Shown here in pieces: positions 34,452 through 46,487 of a DNA stretch of 64,000 bases; position 1 is the stretch's first letter; each line of letters starts with the position of its first letter. Source of the stretch: Opeltia flavorubescens (Eukaryota > Ascomycota > Lecanoromycetes > Teloschistales > Teloschistaceae); NCBI GenBank assembly GCA_000442125.1, contig AUPK01000175.1, positions 62,001 to 126,000 on the forward strand. Direction: 5' to 3'. The position numbers and the translations under genes were made by a program. Below the pieces are notes generated by a model, which was given only the letters and a program-made list of their open reading frames with translations, was not told the origin of the DNA and did not search any database.

Positions 34452-37400
34452 TACTGGCCAGCGGATTTGCTGCCAAAGATAACACCAGGTGTCCAAATCT
34501 TCACATGGGGTTATGATGCCGATGTTGGTGGCTTCTTCTCCTCAGCTGGACAAAGCACAATTCACGAACTGGCCAAAAGTCTTCTGTCTGATCTCTGTGA
34601 TCAACGGGCCACACCCGAGGTGCGAGCGATTCCGTTGATCTTCGTCGTTCACAGTCTAGGCGGTATCGTCGTAAAGGATGCCCTCAACCAATCTACATCA
34701 ACCGAAGGAACTCGTTTGAAGGAAATCGCTGCTGCGACATATGGCGTCGTGTTTCTCGGCACGCCTCATAGAGGTTCGCAGTCTGCATCATTGGGGAAGA
34801 TCGCATACCATATCACCGAGCTAGCTACAAGTCGGCCCAACATCAGGTTGTTGCAAAGCCTTGAAAAGCATTCGGAGGTCTTGGACAGGATCGGCGATGC
34901 ATTCGTCCAAACAATCCTTCGGCATGAACTCTCGATATATTCCTTCCGGGAAGAGCGAGAGACTAGAAAGTACCTTATCTTCAATATGATGGTGAGTGAA
35001 TGGACCTAAGCAGTCGTGCATGATGCTTCAATTATCAATGCTGACTTGTTGATAAATATAGATTGTCGAATCTGACTCGGCAAAGATTGGACACGCCAAT
35101 GAAGAATGTGGCATAATTCCTGCTGATCACAGGAATATGGTCAAGTTCGACGGTGCCAAAGATATCGGTTTCCGACGTGTAAGCGCTCAGCTTCGTCGAT
35201 GGGTTGACGAGAATGCGGGGCTCGCTGGTAAACGATGATTTGGTCTCTTGATTCGTTATCTCGCTTGCATCGAATTTGCTGACCGTTCGAGGTTGACTAG
35301 TCAACGACAGGTCAGCTGCAGACGGTTCGTAACCATTACCATGTCGGCAGCAGAAGAAGTAGTCTAAGATCGCTTTCGTTCAGATTGTCTAGCCAATCTC
35401 GACAATGTAGAGTCGAGACAACGATTTCGGCACGTCCGCGACGCTTATCCAGCAACCTTTGACTGGCTATACGATTCAAATGTAACGCCATTCCTTTCAT
35501 GGCTCCGAGATGATAGCGAACACCGACACAAGCCATTTTGGATACAAGGTAAACCAGGTTCGGGTAAATCGACACTCATGAAGTTTGCAATGAAGGATTC
35601 CAGGACTCGACACCATTTACGCCATGACAATGGGCTGGAATGGACATTAAGCAGTTACTTCTTTCATAATCGGGGTTCGCAAAGTCAGAAATCGCTTCAG
35701 GCTATGCTGAAAGAACTGCTACACTCAATACTCTCGCAGAACCTGCATCTCCTACAATTTGTCCTTGTCTACTATAGAAAGCTTAAGACTGAGCAACGGA
35801 CTCGCTGGCCTTCATGGGAAATAAGTGATCTTAGCACATCAATTATGGAGATCCTTACACAATCAAAATGTAAGGTAAACCTATGTTTATTCCTGGACGC
35901 TTTGGATGAACATGCTGGTGAGAACGAACAGCTTGTGTCGCTTCTGACGGGCATGAGCACCACTGCACGGGCGAACCAGGAGTACGTCCGACTCAAGATT
36001 TGTGTTGCTAGTAGACCTTGGGACATCTTCAAAAAGCATTTCAAAGAATGCCCCCAGCTTGCAATACACAATCACACCCGACAGGATATCAAGCTGTACA
36101 CTTGCCAAAGGATCAGGGACGCTATGTATACCTCGGAGCCTTCTCTTGCCGAAGTCGAGCTTGCTGACGAGATTGTGCGGGAGGCCTCTGGAGTGTTTAT
36201 CTAGGTACGTCTTGTTATGGATCAAATAACTCAAGACATCATCGATGGGACACCTTTTGCTACCCTCAGGCGAAATGTATCGCAGATCCCCTCTGAGCTA
36301 GGGGAATTATATCGCTTGACGATCCAACGAATCAAGTCTACATATCATGCCGAGGCGTGGATAATGTTCCAAGCGGTTTTGTGCGCGCTGGAGCCTCTCT
36401 CGTTGGAAGCTTTGGCTGGACTCACGCATCGAATTGTCAAGTCTTCCTACCCATCGGAAGTTTCCCTCCAGGCTCTACGTTCAGAATCCGGACTCGCCTA
36501 CCCTCGGTACGTACTGCAAGAGCGACTTCGTTGGCTCAATAGCCGATCTGGCGGTCTTCTAGAGGCTGTCTCGTTTGCCCATGATCACGGCGCGGAGCCC
36601 GAGGAATCAATTGAATCTGATCACAGCGACGAAGCCACGGAGATAAGTAACTCGAGTATAGAGAGCTCAGCATCAGAGGCTCCTGGTTTTGTCATTCAGT
36701 TCATCCATCAGACTGTAAAGGATTCATTGGTACAGTATGGCATTGATCTCGGATTCAATAAGGAGCCAAAAGACATCACTGGAACTGTATACGATGCCAG
36801 CGGTTTTGAGTTCTTGATGTGTGCTTGCTCTGGCGAAGTAAAATGGGCATCACGACTCTGCGCTTACGCCCTGACTTACGCCAAATTGGCGGAGCAGTCA
36901 GCCGGTACAGATGCCGCTCGCATATCTCGAATCGTATTTGTCACGAGGATATCACTTGAATATAATCGGCGCACGATCAAAGTGGCAATGAATGAAATCA
37001 GAGATGCAGGGACCAAGGAGAAATTAATAGAACTCGACGGGTGGCTTGGAAATGCTTCCGAAGTCCACATGCTTGCTGTTACTTCTAATCTTGTTCACAC
37101 AGTCAAGGATTTGCCCTCGCTCGATGGTACCAATGAAACGAAACTTGGGGCGCGTCTCTTGTGTCTGGCAATTATCGGCCCAATAATGATTCCCTACGAG
37201 AATTGTGATATTAAATGCAGTGAGATGATTAAGGCCTTGATCGGCATCGGCTGTGCTGTCGATTCGTCTACTTCTTTGCCACCGTCTGCCTATCATGCAG
37301 CTTCAAGAGTCGAAAGCGGAAGCCTCATGTCACCTCTTGACGTGGTTTGCGTCAATTATCAATTTGAATCGCGACGAGGGGAGACGGAGCTGGATGTGGC

Positions 37401-37794
37401 TCGGACGCTCATACTTGAAGGAGCAGAAGTTGATTCTTACGTCGATGTTTACTATGGTCACATATACGGCAAGACACATGGAGTCCACCTGGTCGAATAC
37501 TGTGCACGATATGGGAGCGCCAAATGGGTTCGATTCCTTCTCCAATATTTGTCAAGCGACGATGAGGCAGAGTGGAATCGCGATCGTGCGCTAGGATTTG
37601 CACATTTACGACACGATGGTGATATTATACAGGCATTCAATGATTATGGATATACCTGTCAAAACCGGGTACGGTCGCTTGTGCCCGATGCTGTCGGTGA
37701 CAGTGTTTTGGCCGTTGGTGAAATGCTATTAGGTGCTACCGGAGGGGTAGGAGCGAATCTACAGAAGTTTCGCATCGTATCCCCAGTTATGTGA

Positions 37795-40041
37795 AGGGAG
37801 CATGAGAAGGTAGTCGAGGTCACGATTACACTACTGTCCTCAACACCTGTGTGACTGGATCTGGAACACATTCCCAAAACCTTAATACCTGTTGAGGTTT
37901 CTATCACCTCGTGCAGAGCCTCAACCATGCTATTTTTGTACAACAATCCACTTTCACAATACTAAATCACGCTGACAAGTATCTTGGTTCTCTGATTATC
38001 CGGGCAGACATGCGCCGAAGACTTACTTCAATATCCAGTGGTTTTCAGTATTTTTATCAATTCCTGTGGCATTCTTGGCTTCATTGCTAATGCTAGGATG
38101 GAAGACCATATAGTATATCACTTTGACAATACCGCAGTTCACCTTGTTATTTACCTGTACCTACCGGCCAAGTCTAGCATATCAGTCATCCTAGCAGAGA
38201 TCGAATGGAAAATTGTCCATACATACACTGAATGAATGATCTTGAATATCGCCTAATGAATGACACTTATCCCTCTCCCTCGATCACCGGTGAGTCTCGG
38301 GTTCTGTTATTGCACGGCGTTATATTCTCTCGCCTTTTCCGATGATGGGACATCTCGCCTGCTATGCTATTACACCGGGAAGACGAAATGTCAAGCTCTC
38401 ATGATTATATCCTCTACTTTCATTCTTTACTTTATCATTACAAACAAGAGACATGATCTCCTTTCCTCGCTCACTGACTCAATGTTCATTTCCACCGTTA
38501 GCACGTGGTGTAATCTGCCTCTTCCGCCTTTTTCTCGAGGAGGAAGTAGACTGGCTTTGCTGATGATGATGATAACTTGAATTTGATAAATATTCAAGTT
38601 TTGATAAACTATACTTTCTTCGTTCCTTTCACTTTTTTTTACCATGGAATATCTGGGCTTCTACAATACCATGAATAATCTCCTTACTATTTTATCTACC
38701 AGTTTTCAGTGATATACACGTCTTGAGATAGGAAATAAGAGAATCTTTGAAGGAAGATGATTTGATATACGACTCTCTATTATCTTGTAAAGATTTTTGT
38801 TGCTCCATAGGCTGTGCACAATTTAATCTTTTCCATGACTTGACTGTGGATAAGGGTTTTATGAAGGCTGATGTGAGATGGTATGAAGCATGGTTTCCAT
38901 TTCTGGTTTCTTGGATTATGGTTTTTGTCGTGAAATTGTATTGTCTCTGTAGCACAGGGAAATCAGAATTTTCATGACGGTCTCCTATGTTGAGGAATCT
39001 TTAGGAATGACATGAAATCGATCGGATCTTCCCTTTCCTATACTCCAGATTATCAGTCTAATCGAGTTATCCTTAGGATATCAATGTCTTAAAAACGTGA
39101 ATGACTCGTCTATTCCAAAAAGATTCGCAGTAATACTAAGGTTAGAGGTATCTATATATTTCCTTGAAGCTCCGTCCATTTCTCTCCGGCGTCATGAGAT
39201 ACAACATTACCTTCATCTCTGACAGACATCAAGTTGTTGCGAGAGAAAAACGGATTCTGATTCTAATAAAGCTAGGTTCCTAAATTGAGATTTCTACAAC
39301 GCTGGCGAAATCGAATTGAATTTTATACACAATTCCTTGCGCCCACAGTCGTATAGATAAGTGATAATGTCAACAGTCAAATCAGCCTATATTCTGCACT
39401 AAATCAAGCCCGCTGTGGGGCCCCCTTTTGGTGCAGAATTTCCATCTGACAGATAATCAAAATCCCATGACACTCGAAAACACAGGCATACCCACCGAAT
39501 AATTCAATCATCCAAATCTAATATATACATATACCTCCAAAGCCTATCATCGATTCCCGAATTTACTCCCCGCTGAGTCAATGAATGAGAGGTGGATGTG
39601 TGTCTAATCCCCTCAAAAACCCCCGCAAACGTACCAAGGATTTCAGAAATTCTTTCCATGTTGCGATTCCCCATGGGGAACCATGTGTCCATCGATGGTA
39701 TTCTGCTCATTTCTCCATTTTTTCTCCATTTTCGTAGGAGTTCTCCATTTTGGCGAAAACTTTCCCATACTTTTCATTACTTGTACCATTTTATCCCATG
39801 TAATAAATTGGCGCCTTCTTTCTCTNTCAAATGCAAAGTTTTCGCTTTTCTCGTTCATTGATCACAAAGCCCCGATACACATATGTTCCTACGCGAAATT
39901 CATAGAGTTTCGTCGATACTGGCTACATACCGCTTTTCGCGGTATATTTGAACAACATTCTTCCCCGTCTCCCAAATCGTCGATACCAAGTCCACTCATC
40001 CAATTCACTCACTCACCCGACCAGCCAATCTCCTCCAAAAA
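37795..40041. other. Gene-poor 2.2-kb stretch with two small hairpins
   Basis: Short frames here have poor codon use and no family resemblance. Two inverted repeats stand out: AACTTGAAT/ATTCAAGTT near 38,574-38,606, and TTCTGCAC (39,392-39,399) with GTGCAGAA (39,431-39,438) around a GGGGCCCC core. T-rich repeats (TTCTCCATTTT, three to four units near 39,709-39,750) precede the ORF at 40,042. Confidence 0.5.
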
Positions 40042-40867
40042 GATGATGATGTACCCGCGACTCGTCCTCCTTCTCCTCTCCCATCAACACACCACCACCA
40101 CCACCACACCATTATCAACCTCCAGAAACCAAGACCCCGCCGACTCCTCATCCTCCTCACACATCCATGACCCATCTAAGATCGACACTTCCAACCCCAC
40201 CGACAGCTCCTACCTCGACACCTCTCCCCCCTATCCCCCTCCACCACACCCCCTAATCTACACCTTCTCCCCCCATTTCATCCTCTACAACGCCATATCC
40301 TCCTACCTCCTCTCCACACTCCTCTACCATCTCTTCAACTTCACATTCTCCGGAATCCTCTGGTGGTTCGCGGTAGCGCTCGTGATCCTGTGCTGGGTCA
40401 AGAATCTAATTGTGGGGAGGATTGCAGATAGATTTGAGGAGGAGAGACTTCGTGATGAAGTAAGAGAGGCGATATTTAAGCGTCGTGCACACCACCGATG
40501 TCGTAGCGATATCCTCCTCCCGCCGTTGGCCTGCGGCGAGGGCCTAGGGGAGATTCCCAAGTTGGCCACTGCTGAGGTCGGGGATGATGCTAAGCGTCGT
40601 ACACTCCGCCGTAGCGATACCCTCCCGTCGGCCTCCTCCGTGGTCCCAAATGATCTTCCCAGCTTGGCCATTGCTGAGGTCGCTGTTGATGGGCGTAGTT
40701 TGACATCATCCTCCCCGGAGGTAGAGGTTGCTGAGGAACCACCACCCCCTGCTGCTGTGGAGCCGGAGGAAATACCACATTCGCAGCCTGCGCCACAGCC
40801 CCACTCCCAGCCCCAAGTCCCGATCTCACCCTCCATCGATCCGCAAGACTACTCCACCAATCCTTAA
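40042..40867 (+). CDS. Doubtful membrane-protein ORF, antisense to the CorA 3' end
   Basis: An ATG-started frame of 274 codons opens MMMYPRLVLLLL (signal-like), has Thr/Ser/Pro-rich low complexity, and a strong hydrophobic helix near residues 105-125 (ILWWFAVALVILCWVKNLIV) followed by charged RFEEERLRDEVREAI. The second half overlaps, on the opposite strand, the last exon of the CorA gene and its tandem duplicate, so that part is probably only a shadow. The first 180 codons lie outside CorA and read more like a real protein. It may be a genuine single-pass membrane protein with convergent overlap, or a fragment needing a splice before 40,590. No family recognised. Confidence 0.4.
40477..40682. 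repeat. Tandem duplication of the CorA 3' coding end
   Basis: Two units, 40,477-40,590 and 40,591-40,682, share TAAGCGTCGT at one end and TTGGCCA(C/T)TGCTGAGGTCG at the other, with a 12-bp length difference between them. The right unit encodes the actual CorA C-terminus, RRRPTGGYRYGGVYDA. The left unit, after the stop, encodes a diverged second copy of the same tail and its own stop. Confidence 0.75.
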
Positions 40868-43800
40868 CCGGCTCAATATTCCTCGCCACGAAGATAGATA
40901 CGCCAACCACGATCGTCGTGAGAGGGAGGGCAGAGGCCCAGAATACCCATTGAGGGGTGCTCATGCTGCGGATATCGGAGGTATTCATGCCGAAGAAGGA
41001 GGATACGAAGGAGAGGGGGAGGAAGATTATGGTGACGATTGTGAAGACGAGGATGGCGCCTTCTTGCCGGTCGCGGTTGGACTCGATGCGGTAGAGGTTC
41101 TGGATTGCGGAATTTGTTAGTGAGGACGTGGACCTGAGGCTTTAGATGAAGATAGCGGACTACTTGGAGTGACTGGAACGGCGCCGACTTACGAAAGCCG
41201 CAATTCCCCTAGCTCGTTCATCCAAGGCCCGGAAATTCTGGATCCGATCATTAATCGCCAAAATGCAATTTTGGAGAATGTACGCTTCCCGCCTTTGCGG
41301 AAAGCTCGGTGGAGCGTCGAGTTTCCCTTTCATGAGCGTCCATCGGAACCTGTCGATGTTGGTACTTTGATCAAGGAGTACGGCGAGGACGCAATTGATT
41401 TCTTGTCGGACGGCTGTGATTTTCTCTTGATGGCCTCTGCTGTAAGGCTTTTGTTGTACTTCTTGTTCCTGCGATAGAATGATCAGCTAGAGTTCGCCGA
41501 ATTGTCGAAGATCGGCGCAACGTACGAGTTTAGTTACGTATGCATAGTATGTAGCTTCAATATCAGGCTGCCCGTTCACGGCATCCCCTGCCATTTTATT
41601 GACAAGTAAGGATACGATACCTGAGGGGACAGCGGCCTCATAGTGGTGTAGTGGATTTGGCGCTCGCGCTCGTAGTAACTTGATTCTACCACTTTCTAAG
41701 AGACTGCGGCATTTATCAAGCTCAGCCTCCAGGGTCTTGGTTGAGCGTTTGGTGGTGACCAGCGCCCAGAAAGTAAGTAGGTGTATCCATGCTCTGGATA
41801 ATTCGATGGGGAGGTTGGTCATGCCTGGTGGCGCTCCTTGCCGAAGAAGTCGACCAAGAGGCTGCATAATGGATCGGAGTTTACGGAGGCTGCGCAAGTG
41901 GTTGTACCTGAAGTCTCTCAAAATCACTTGATTCTACACATGGATCAGCAGTAGTCCGAATCGTTGCTAGAGGTATACCAACGTCAAGTAGCCAGCGAAC
42001 AGCACCCCAGTATTTTTCTATCATTCGCGATGAAGAATCCAGAGGGAGAAAGAAAGTGAAGCTTTGTTTGGCAAGTCTGACGAGAGACCTACTCGTTCCA
42101 GGCAGAAGGAAGCCGGGCTCGACGTCGTTGGATGAAGAAGTCGTTGGACGGCTACTGCGACTTCGGCTTCGTGACCCTTCACTGCGTGATCTCCTCCGCC
42201 CTTCTCTTCGCTCCAAACTTCTTTCAAGACGCCGCAGATGAACCTCTCTGTTACGTATGCGCGAATTAATCTCATCATGATCGTTTTTGCCTTTACTTAC
42301 ACGGTTGATTTCCCCTGCCCGAGCATCGACCTCGTCTATTCCGCTTTTTGGGCATTGAGCGTAAGCACGACGTCCAACACGGTAACTTTGAGTAATGTAC
42401 TTCTGTATCTGAGACATCCTATTGTCTAGTTGCTGCTTATTGATGGTCATTGGCATTCCCTTCTTTTTCAGATAACCATTCTCCTCGAACATTGTTGAGC
42501 GGTTTGAATTTGGAGATGATTTTGGAATAGCCGCTATCCAGTAGAATAGGTGAAATTCTTCAACCCAGACGTCTTGTGTTTTCGCATGAGCAGCCTTGAC
42601 ACCATGGCTGGGGGTTTCTCTGTTAGTAGTATCCTTGTTGGTCCCATCCATGTCAGAATAACTTGAATTTGGTTCTCCCGTAGGATCACTACCGGCCACA
42701 GCCGGACTGCTGCTACTTTCAGGAGCTAACGTGTCTTCATCGGAAGAAGAGCTGTCCGAGTCAGCAACTCGTCGTCGCCTTTCACTATTACTGCATCATT
42801 GGTTAGCTACTCATCTTGAAATTGATTAGACATCAATATGTAATAGGAGGCAATATATCTTAAGAAATATTATTCGCGGTCGAGTCTTGGACTACCCATT
42901 CTCGACAAAACCTCTTGTCATGCCTTAAGTGTCGCGTGTCACATGGGCTTAAACAGTTTGAAGTTTATCTTACCACCGAGAGCGAAGAATGAGGCGCAGT
43001 GTCTGCTTTTGAGCCAAAACCATAAGACTCTGCCAATTCTCAGGCTTCTGAACGACTTCGCAATGTATGATTTGATAGTCGGACTCGAAATCTTTAGTCA
43101 AGGATGAGAAATGAGCAACAAAGTCCTGATTTTGTCAGTCAGTCACGCAAGGTTTGTACATTTTGTTCTCACCAGCCAAGTGGAGCAATTTGTGACTGGT
43201 ACCAGCCATGTACGACCACTCTGGTCAGTAACATGGAGCGTCTGCAATGGGAGGGGCTTAGTAGGAGCCCCTGTCATATCGACGTCGGCAAGATCTCGTT
43301 GGGTCTCTTCCATTGAAAAGCGAGAGCATGTAATCAGAAACTCTGTGCAGTCAGTCGATAAATCTAAAGTATCAATTTGGATCTGACATACTATTTTCCA
43401 CGTACAGACACCACAATTGGGGCCCATGGTAGCAAAGTCGTTGATCAGGAGTCTGAAGGTGGCAGACGGCTTGTTGCAATTCTCTTTCCATTGTAGCTGA
43501 TGGATATCGAGTTTGGAGGAGTGATCTTGTAGGATGAGTGTCGGATGTATTGGAGAATTGATGGGCTGCATAAGAATCGAGACTGAAAAATGGTAGACAA
43601 AGGAAATGAACACGGCCCGCTTCCTTGCCCTCGGAATAGCGTAAAGACGGGCGCCATGTATTCATGACTGTCTCCAAGTATTTGCCCTTGGTGGCACCAG
43701 CTGTTGGGATGGAATGCTCGTTTTTTTGACGGAGTAGGTGCAACAGTGCAATGGCATGCTCGGACTCGGTTCCCGTAAGATCAGAGACCGAAGATATATA

Positions 43801-44742
43801 CTCCTATCAGGTGAAGTCGCCAGAGTTAGTATTCAACTGGTGCAAGATCCAATGATACGAAAACTTCGTACATTGCATCGCCACGTAAACGACTCTTCAT
43901 CCCTTACTTCGGGAGTCTCAAAGCAGCAATACCAAGTCAAGAACGAAGTGTCCGGGCTTCAACAAATAGCAATACAACTTTTGCTTTTAACGAAATAGAT
44001 TAGAAGTCTTACCGAAAAAGCAGCTAAGTTGTGATGCTGGTTCTGCAGATGACTGAATTCATCAGCAGATTATCCTGAATTGTGATCTTGGAAACACACA
44101 TCCACTTGAACAAGCCGGGACTTTGTTGTTTGACATTTGCCGGGCATTTGTAGGCCGATAGTAGCGCCTTACCGTCCCATTGTTGGAGAGGATCTCCGAT
44201 GTATCGTGATTGCCACACGCAAACGTCAGCAGCAGTGTACGGACTCGGCTTCTCTGGTTTGCCGACAGTATTGGGGTGAATAGTACCGTTACTTAGGATT
44301 GTGGAGCTGGCGGTATCCTCATTGTTCTGATCGACTTGCTCTGGGATTGAGCCATCGAAGGTGAAGCTATCGCTGGATACGGCATCGCTGACATCACTCT
44401 CCACATCGGAAAACTTATCATACCAGCGATTTGCACAGTGCAGATCTCCATCTTGAGATTGCGTCCCGGCGTGATGGTGATGGCCTCTCCCATAATCTTC
44501 GTATTGAGCATTATTGATGATAATCGGTGCTGGCTGTTGTGGCTCATAATAATGATGGCGACGTCGAGTGGACGACGGACGTGGGCGGCCGGATGGAAGT
44601 GCATATGTTGCAAGAGGATCGGCGTAGCTTTGGCCATATGCATCGTTATATATCGGGTAGGGATCAGCTGAGGCCGTGGGCGGCTTCTTCCACTCGGCAA
44701 GACATACGGAGTACCATACATGTCAGTTACATAAGGGTCCAT
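40590..44742 (-). CDS. CorA-family Mg2+ transporter-like protein, multi-exon
   Basis: At least nine exons. The N-terminal soluble part is His/Pro/Gln-rich (SGRPRPSSTRRRHHYYEPQQ), then CVWQSRYIGDPLQQW and VHFLCLPFFSLDSYAAHQ (exon 43,803-43,392). Further exons are 43,342-43,173 (TWLVPVTNCSTWL), 43,125-42,974 and 42,784 to about 41,970, with SR-rich linkers. Near 41,380-41,190 lies the long cytosolic helix (FRALDERARGIAAF). The last exon holds QEGAILVFTIVTIIFLPLSF (first membrane helix), SFFGMNTSDIR with the GMN selectivity motif, and WVFWASALPLTTIVVGVSIF (second helix). This is the CorA two-helix membrane module, normally a pentameric Mg2+ channel. Its role in Mg2+ uptake is inferred. The first exon (MDPY before a short intron) and a mini-exon near 44,040 are uncertain. 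Confidence 0.8.
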
Positions 44743-45323
44743 GATAACGAATAATCAAGCAAGCAGTCACATTCAAAACCCTAGACTTATCGTCATGACC
44801 AGCATGTTCGAAGATACACAAGACGAGAGGAAAGTGCAAAGAGAACGCGACGGTAAGCACGATCCATATCTGGCTAGCTTGGAGTGTTCCTACTAGATGC
44901 CAAGACATCATTCAACTCGTCACAGCCACGAGAATATTCCATACATCCAAGGACTTGCGAGATGGATAGACAATTCATGAGAATGGGGAGCATGTTAGAT
45001 ACAGCACTGACCTAGAAAGCGTTTAAATCCTGGTGATTGTATGATTTAAATGTGACTAATTCAATATCAATGTCGTTTTCTCAATATTCCCCTTGGGGAT
45101 AGCACCCTTCATATCTTCTCTACAAATTATCCACCCAAACAACCCGTATACCATTTTACTTCGAACTCTGGTACATCTTCACTCCATTCCAATAGCCATA
45201 ATTTGCCATTTCCACCCTCTCACTTATAACGAAGTCGACCCTTCTGATCTATGTTGTAGTGGCCAAGGCAGAGCAAGGTTGAGTGCAAGAGTAAGTATAT
45301 TATGTTGGAGAAACTCAAGTATT
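44743..45323. other. Intergenic region upstream of the CorA-like gene
   Basis: Between the CorA start and the 3' end of the receptor gene, both minus strand. No additional coding signal. Confidence 0.45.
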
Positions 45324-46487
45324 CTACACTTGCATGTCGTTCCCTTCAACCTTAGTCTCTATCTTGCGTACAGCTCTCCCCTTTTCGACCAAAGAATCGT
45401 CATCCGGAACCACGTTCATACGTTTCAAGTGCGCTCTCCGGTGGCCCGACCTCGATCGCAGCGAGGACAACAACCACGGCAGCCATCGCTTGACTAGAGG
45501 CATCATAGTCGGCAAGCAGACGCTGACAACGGCCAGATTGTACTCAATGGTGGACCAGATAATAAGCGGTATGATACTCCAATCCGGATCATCAGGGTTA
45601 AATTGGAGAAGAAAAGGCATGCGAACAACAGCCGTCACACAAACGAAAGCGCCCAGTGCGAACAATGCGATCAGAGCCCACTTCCGCTTCTTGTCCGTTT
45701 GCAAACGTAGGATGATCGGGACAGGAAGAAATAAGACCCAGATGCCGGTCACTGCATCCACCACGGCGGACGCAGTCAAGATACGTGTTTGATCGAGACA
45801 GTGGCCCGTTGAATTCGTACGATCCCAGAAATACGCCACCGGCCTGCAGGAAAAGGTGTATGTGAGAACGAGGGCGAGTTCCGAGACGACCACGATCCAT
45901 GCCGTTACATGCGCTATAATAAAGAAGGCGCGGATGCTGGAGAAAAGGCGAATGTATAAAGCTAGGATGGAGAGGCGGATGAGGATGCTGGAGCCAGTAT
46001 ACATCCAGTCACTTGCAATGAATGCTTTTAGTCCGACGCCCACTTGATCGACCATGAAAGTGTGTCTACTCATGCCCGAGCTGAGGCCTGCGAGGACAAG
46101 GGCATCCGAAGCCAGGACAAAAAGGAGGCCGGCAACAATGAACCAATCGTCCCAGCCCAAGTGAGCGGCTGCCATTCTACGGGCCCAGAAGCGTAGAGCG
46201 ACAGAGGTGAGGGCGAGGATGGTAAAGATGATAAAGACGGCAAGGACAGTTGCTGTCTTGGTGTCCATGAGACCTGGATTGACCTTACTGCAGTAATCCC
46301 TAGCAGTGGACATGGCAAGTCTCTGGTCTTCTTCCGCACAAGCACTCGGGATGGAAAACTTGAGTACAGCAAGGAACTTCAAGCTGTGGCACGCGCAGTC
46401 GAAGGACTCTTGGCAACCCACGCTTGCCATAGCTTGTGATGCGCGAGATCGGATACAAGCGGGCAGGATGGTAATGTCTTGTGCCAT
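45324..46487 (-). CDS. CFEM-type, Pth11-like seven-transmembrane rhodopsin-domain protein
   Basis: The frame is open from 46,655 but I place the start at MAQDITILPAC (46,487), giving 387 residues. Residues about 12-75 resemble an extracellular CFEM domain (LPACIRS, SVGCQESFDCACHSLKF, IPSACAEEDQ, ARDYCSKV) with only six of the usual eight Cys. A fungal rhodopsin domain of seven helices follows: AVFIIFTILALTSVALRFWARR, WDDWFIVAGLLFVLASDALV, ILIRLSILALYIRLF, FIIAHVTAWIVVVSELALVL, GIWVLFLPVPIIL, ALIALFALGAFVCVTAVVR and YNLAVVSVCLPTM. This is the layout of Pth11-like receptors used in surface sensing. The C-terminal tail is cytosolic and charged. QDITILPAC right after the start looks like the mature end after signal cleavage, so an upstream exon with the signal peptide may be missing. 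Confidence 0.8.
   Translation of the reverse strand: MAQDITILPACIRSRASQAMASVGCQESFDCACHSLKFLAVLKFSIPSACAEEDQRLAMSTARDYCSKVNPGLMDTKTATVLAVFIIFTILALTSVALRFWARRMAAAHLGWDDWFIVAGLLFVLASDALVLAGLSSGMSRHTFMVDQVGVGLKAFIASDWMYTGSSILIRLSILALYIRLFSSIRAFFIIAHVTAWIVVVSELALVLTYTFSCRPVAYFWDRTNSTGHCLDQTRILTASAVVDAVTGIWVLFLPVPIILRLQTDKKRKWALIALFALGAFVCVTAVVRMPFLLQFNPDDPDWSIIPLIIWSTIEYNLAVVSVCLPTMMPLVKRWLPWLLSSLRSRSGHRRAHLKRMNVVPDDDSLVEKGRAVRKIETKVEGNDMQV

Larger units (their letters stand above)
31962..37794 (+). pseudogene. NACHT-domain NLR with N-terminal alpha/beta hydrolase, disrupted
   Basis: Exon 1 starts at 31,962 (MVGRIGLSEVYHPSAQ), then a 50-nt intron (32,027-32,076), then the hydrolase strand IVFVHGLFGHPYNTWSY. 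After a 2.2-kb transposon the protein resumes with YWPADLLP, FTWGYDADV, the nucleophile box VVHSLGGIVVKDAL and VFLGTPHRG: a SesB/DUF676-like serine-hydrolase domain. After an intron from about 34,991 to 35,061 comes DSAKIGHANEECGIIP. The NACHT ATPase follows, with P-loop IQGKPGSGKST at about 35,549 and Walker B NLCLFLDALDEH at about 35,879. The 525-codon C-terminal frame (36,217-37,794) has weak ankyrin-like units. Such NLRs act in fungal non-self recognition and cell death. Lesions seen: the insertion, and one TAG at 36,202-36,204 where the family has Trp (GVFI-W-VRLV). Some splice sites at 35,230-35,380 are unclear. Confidence 0.8.
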
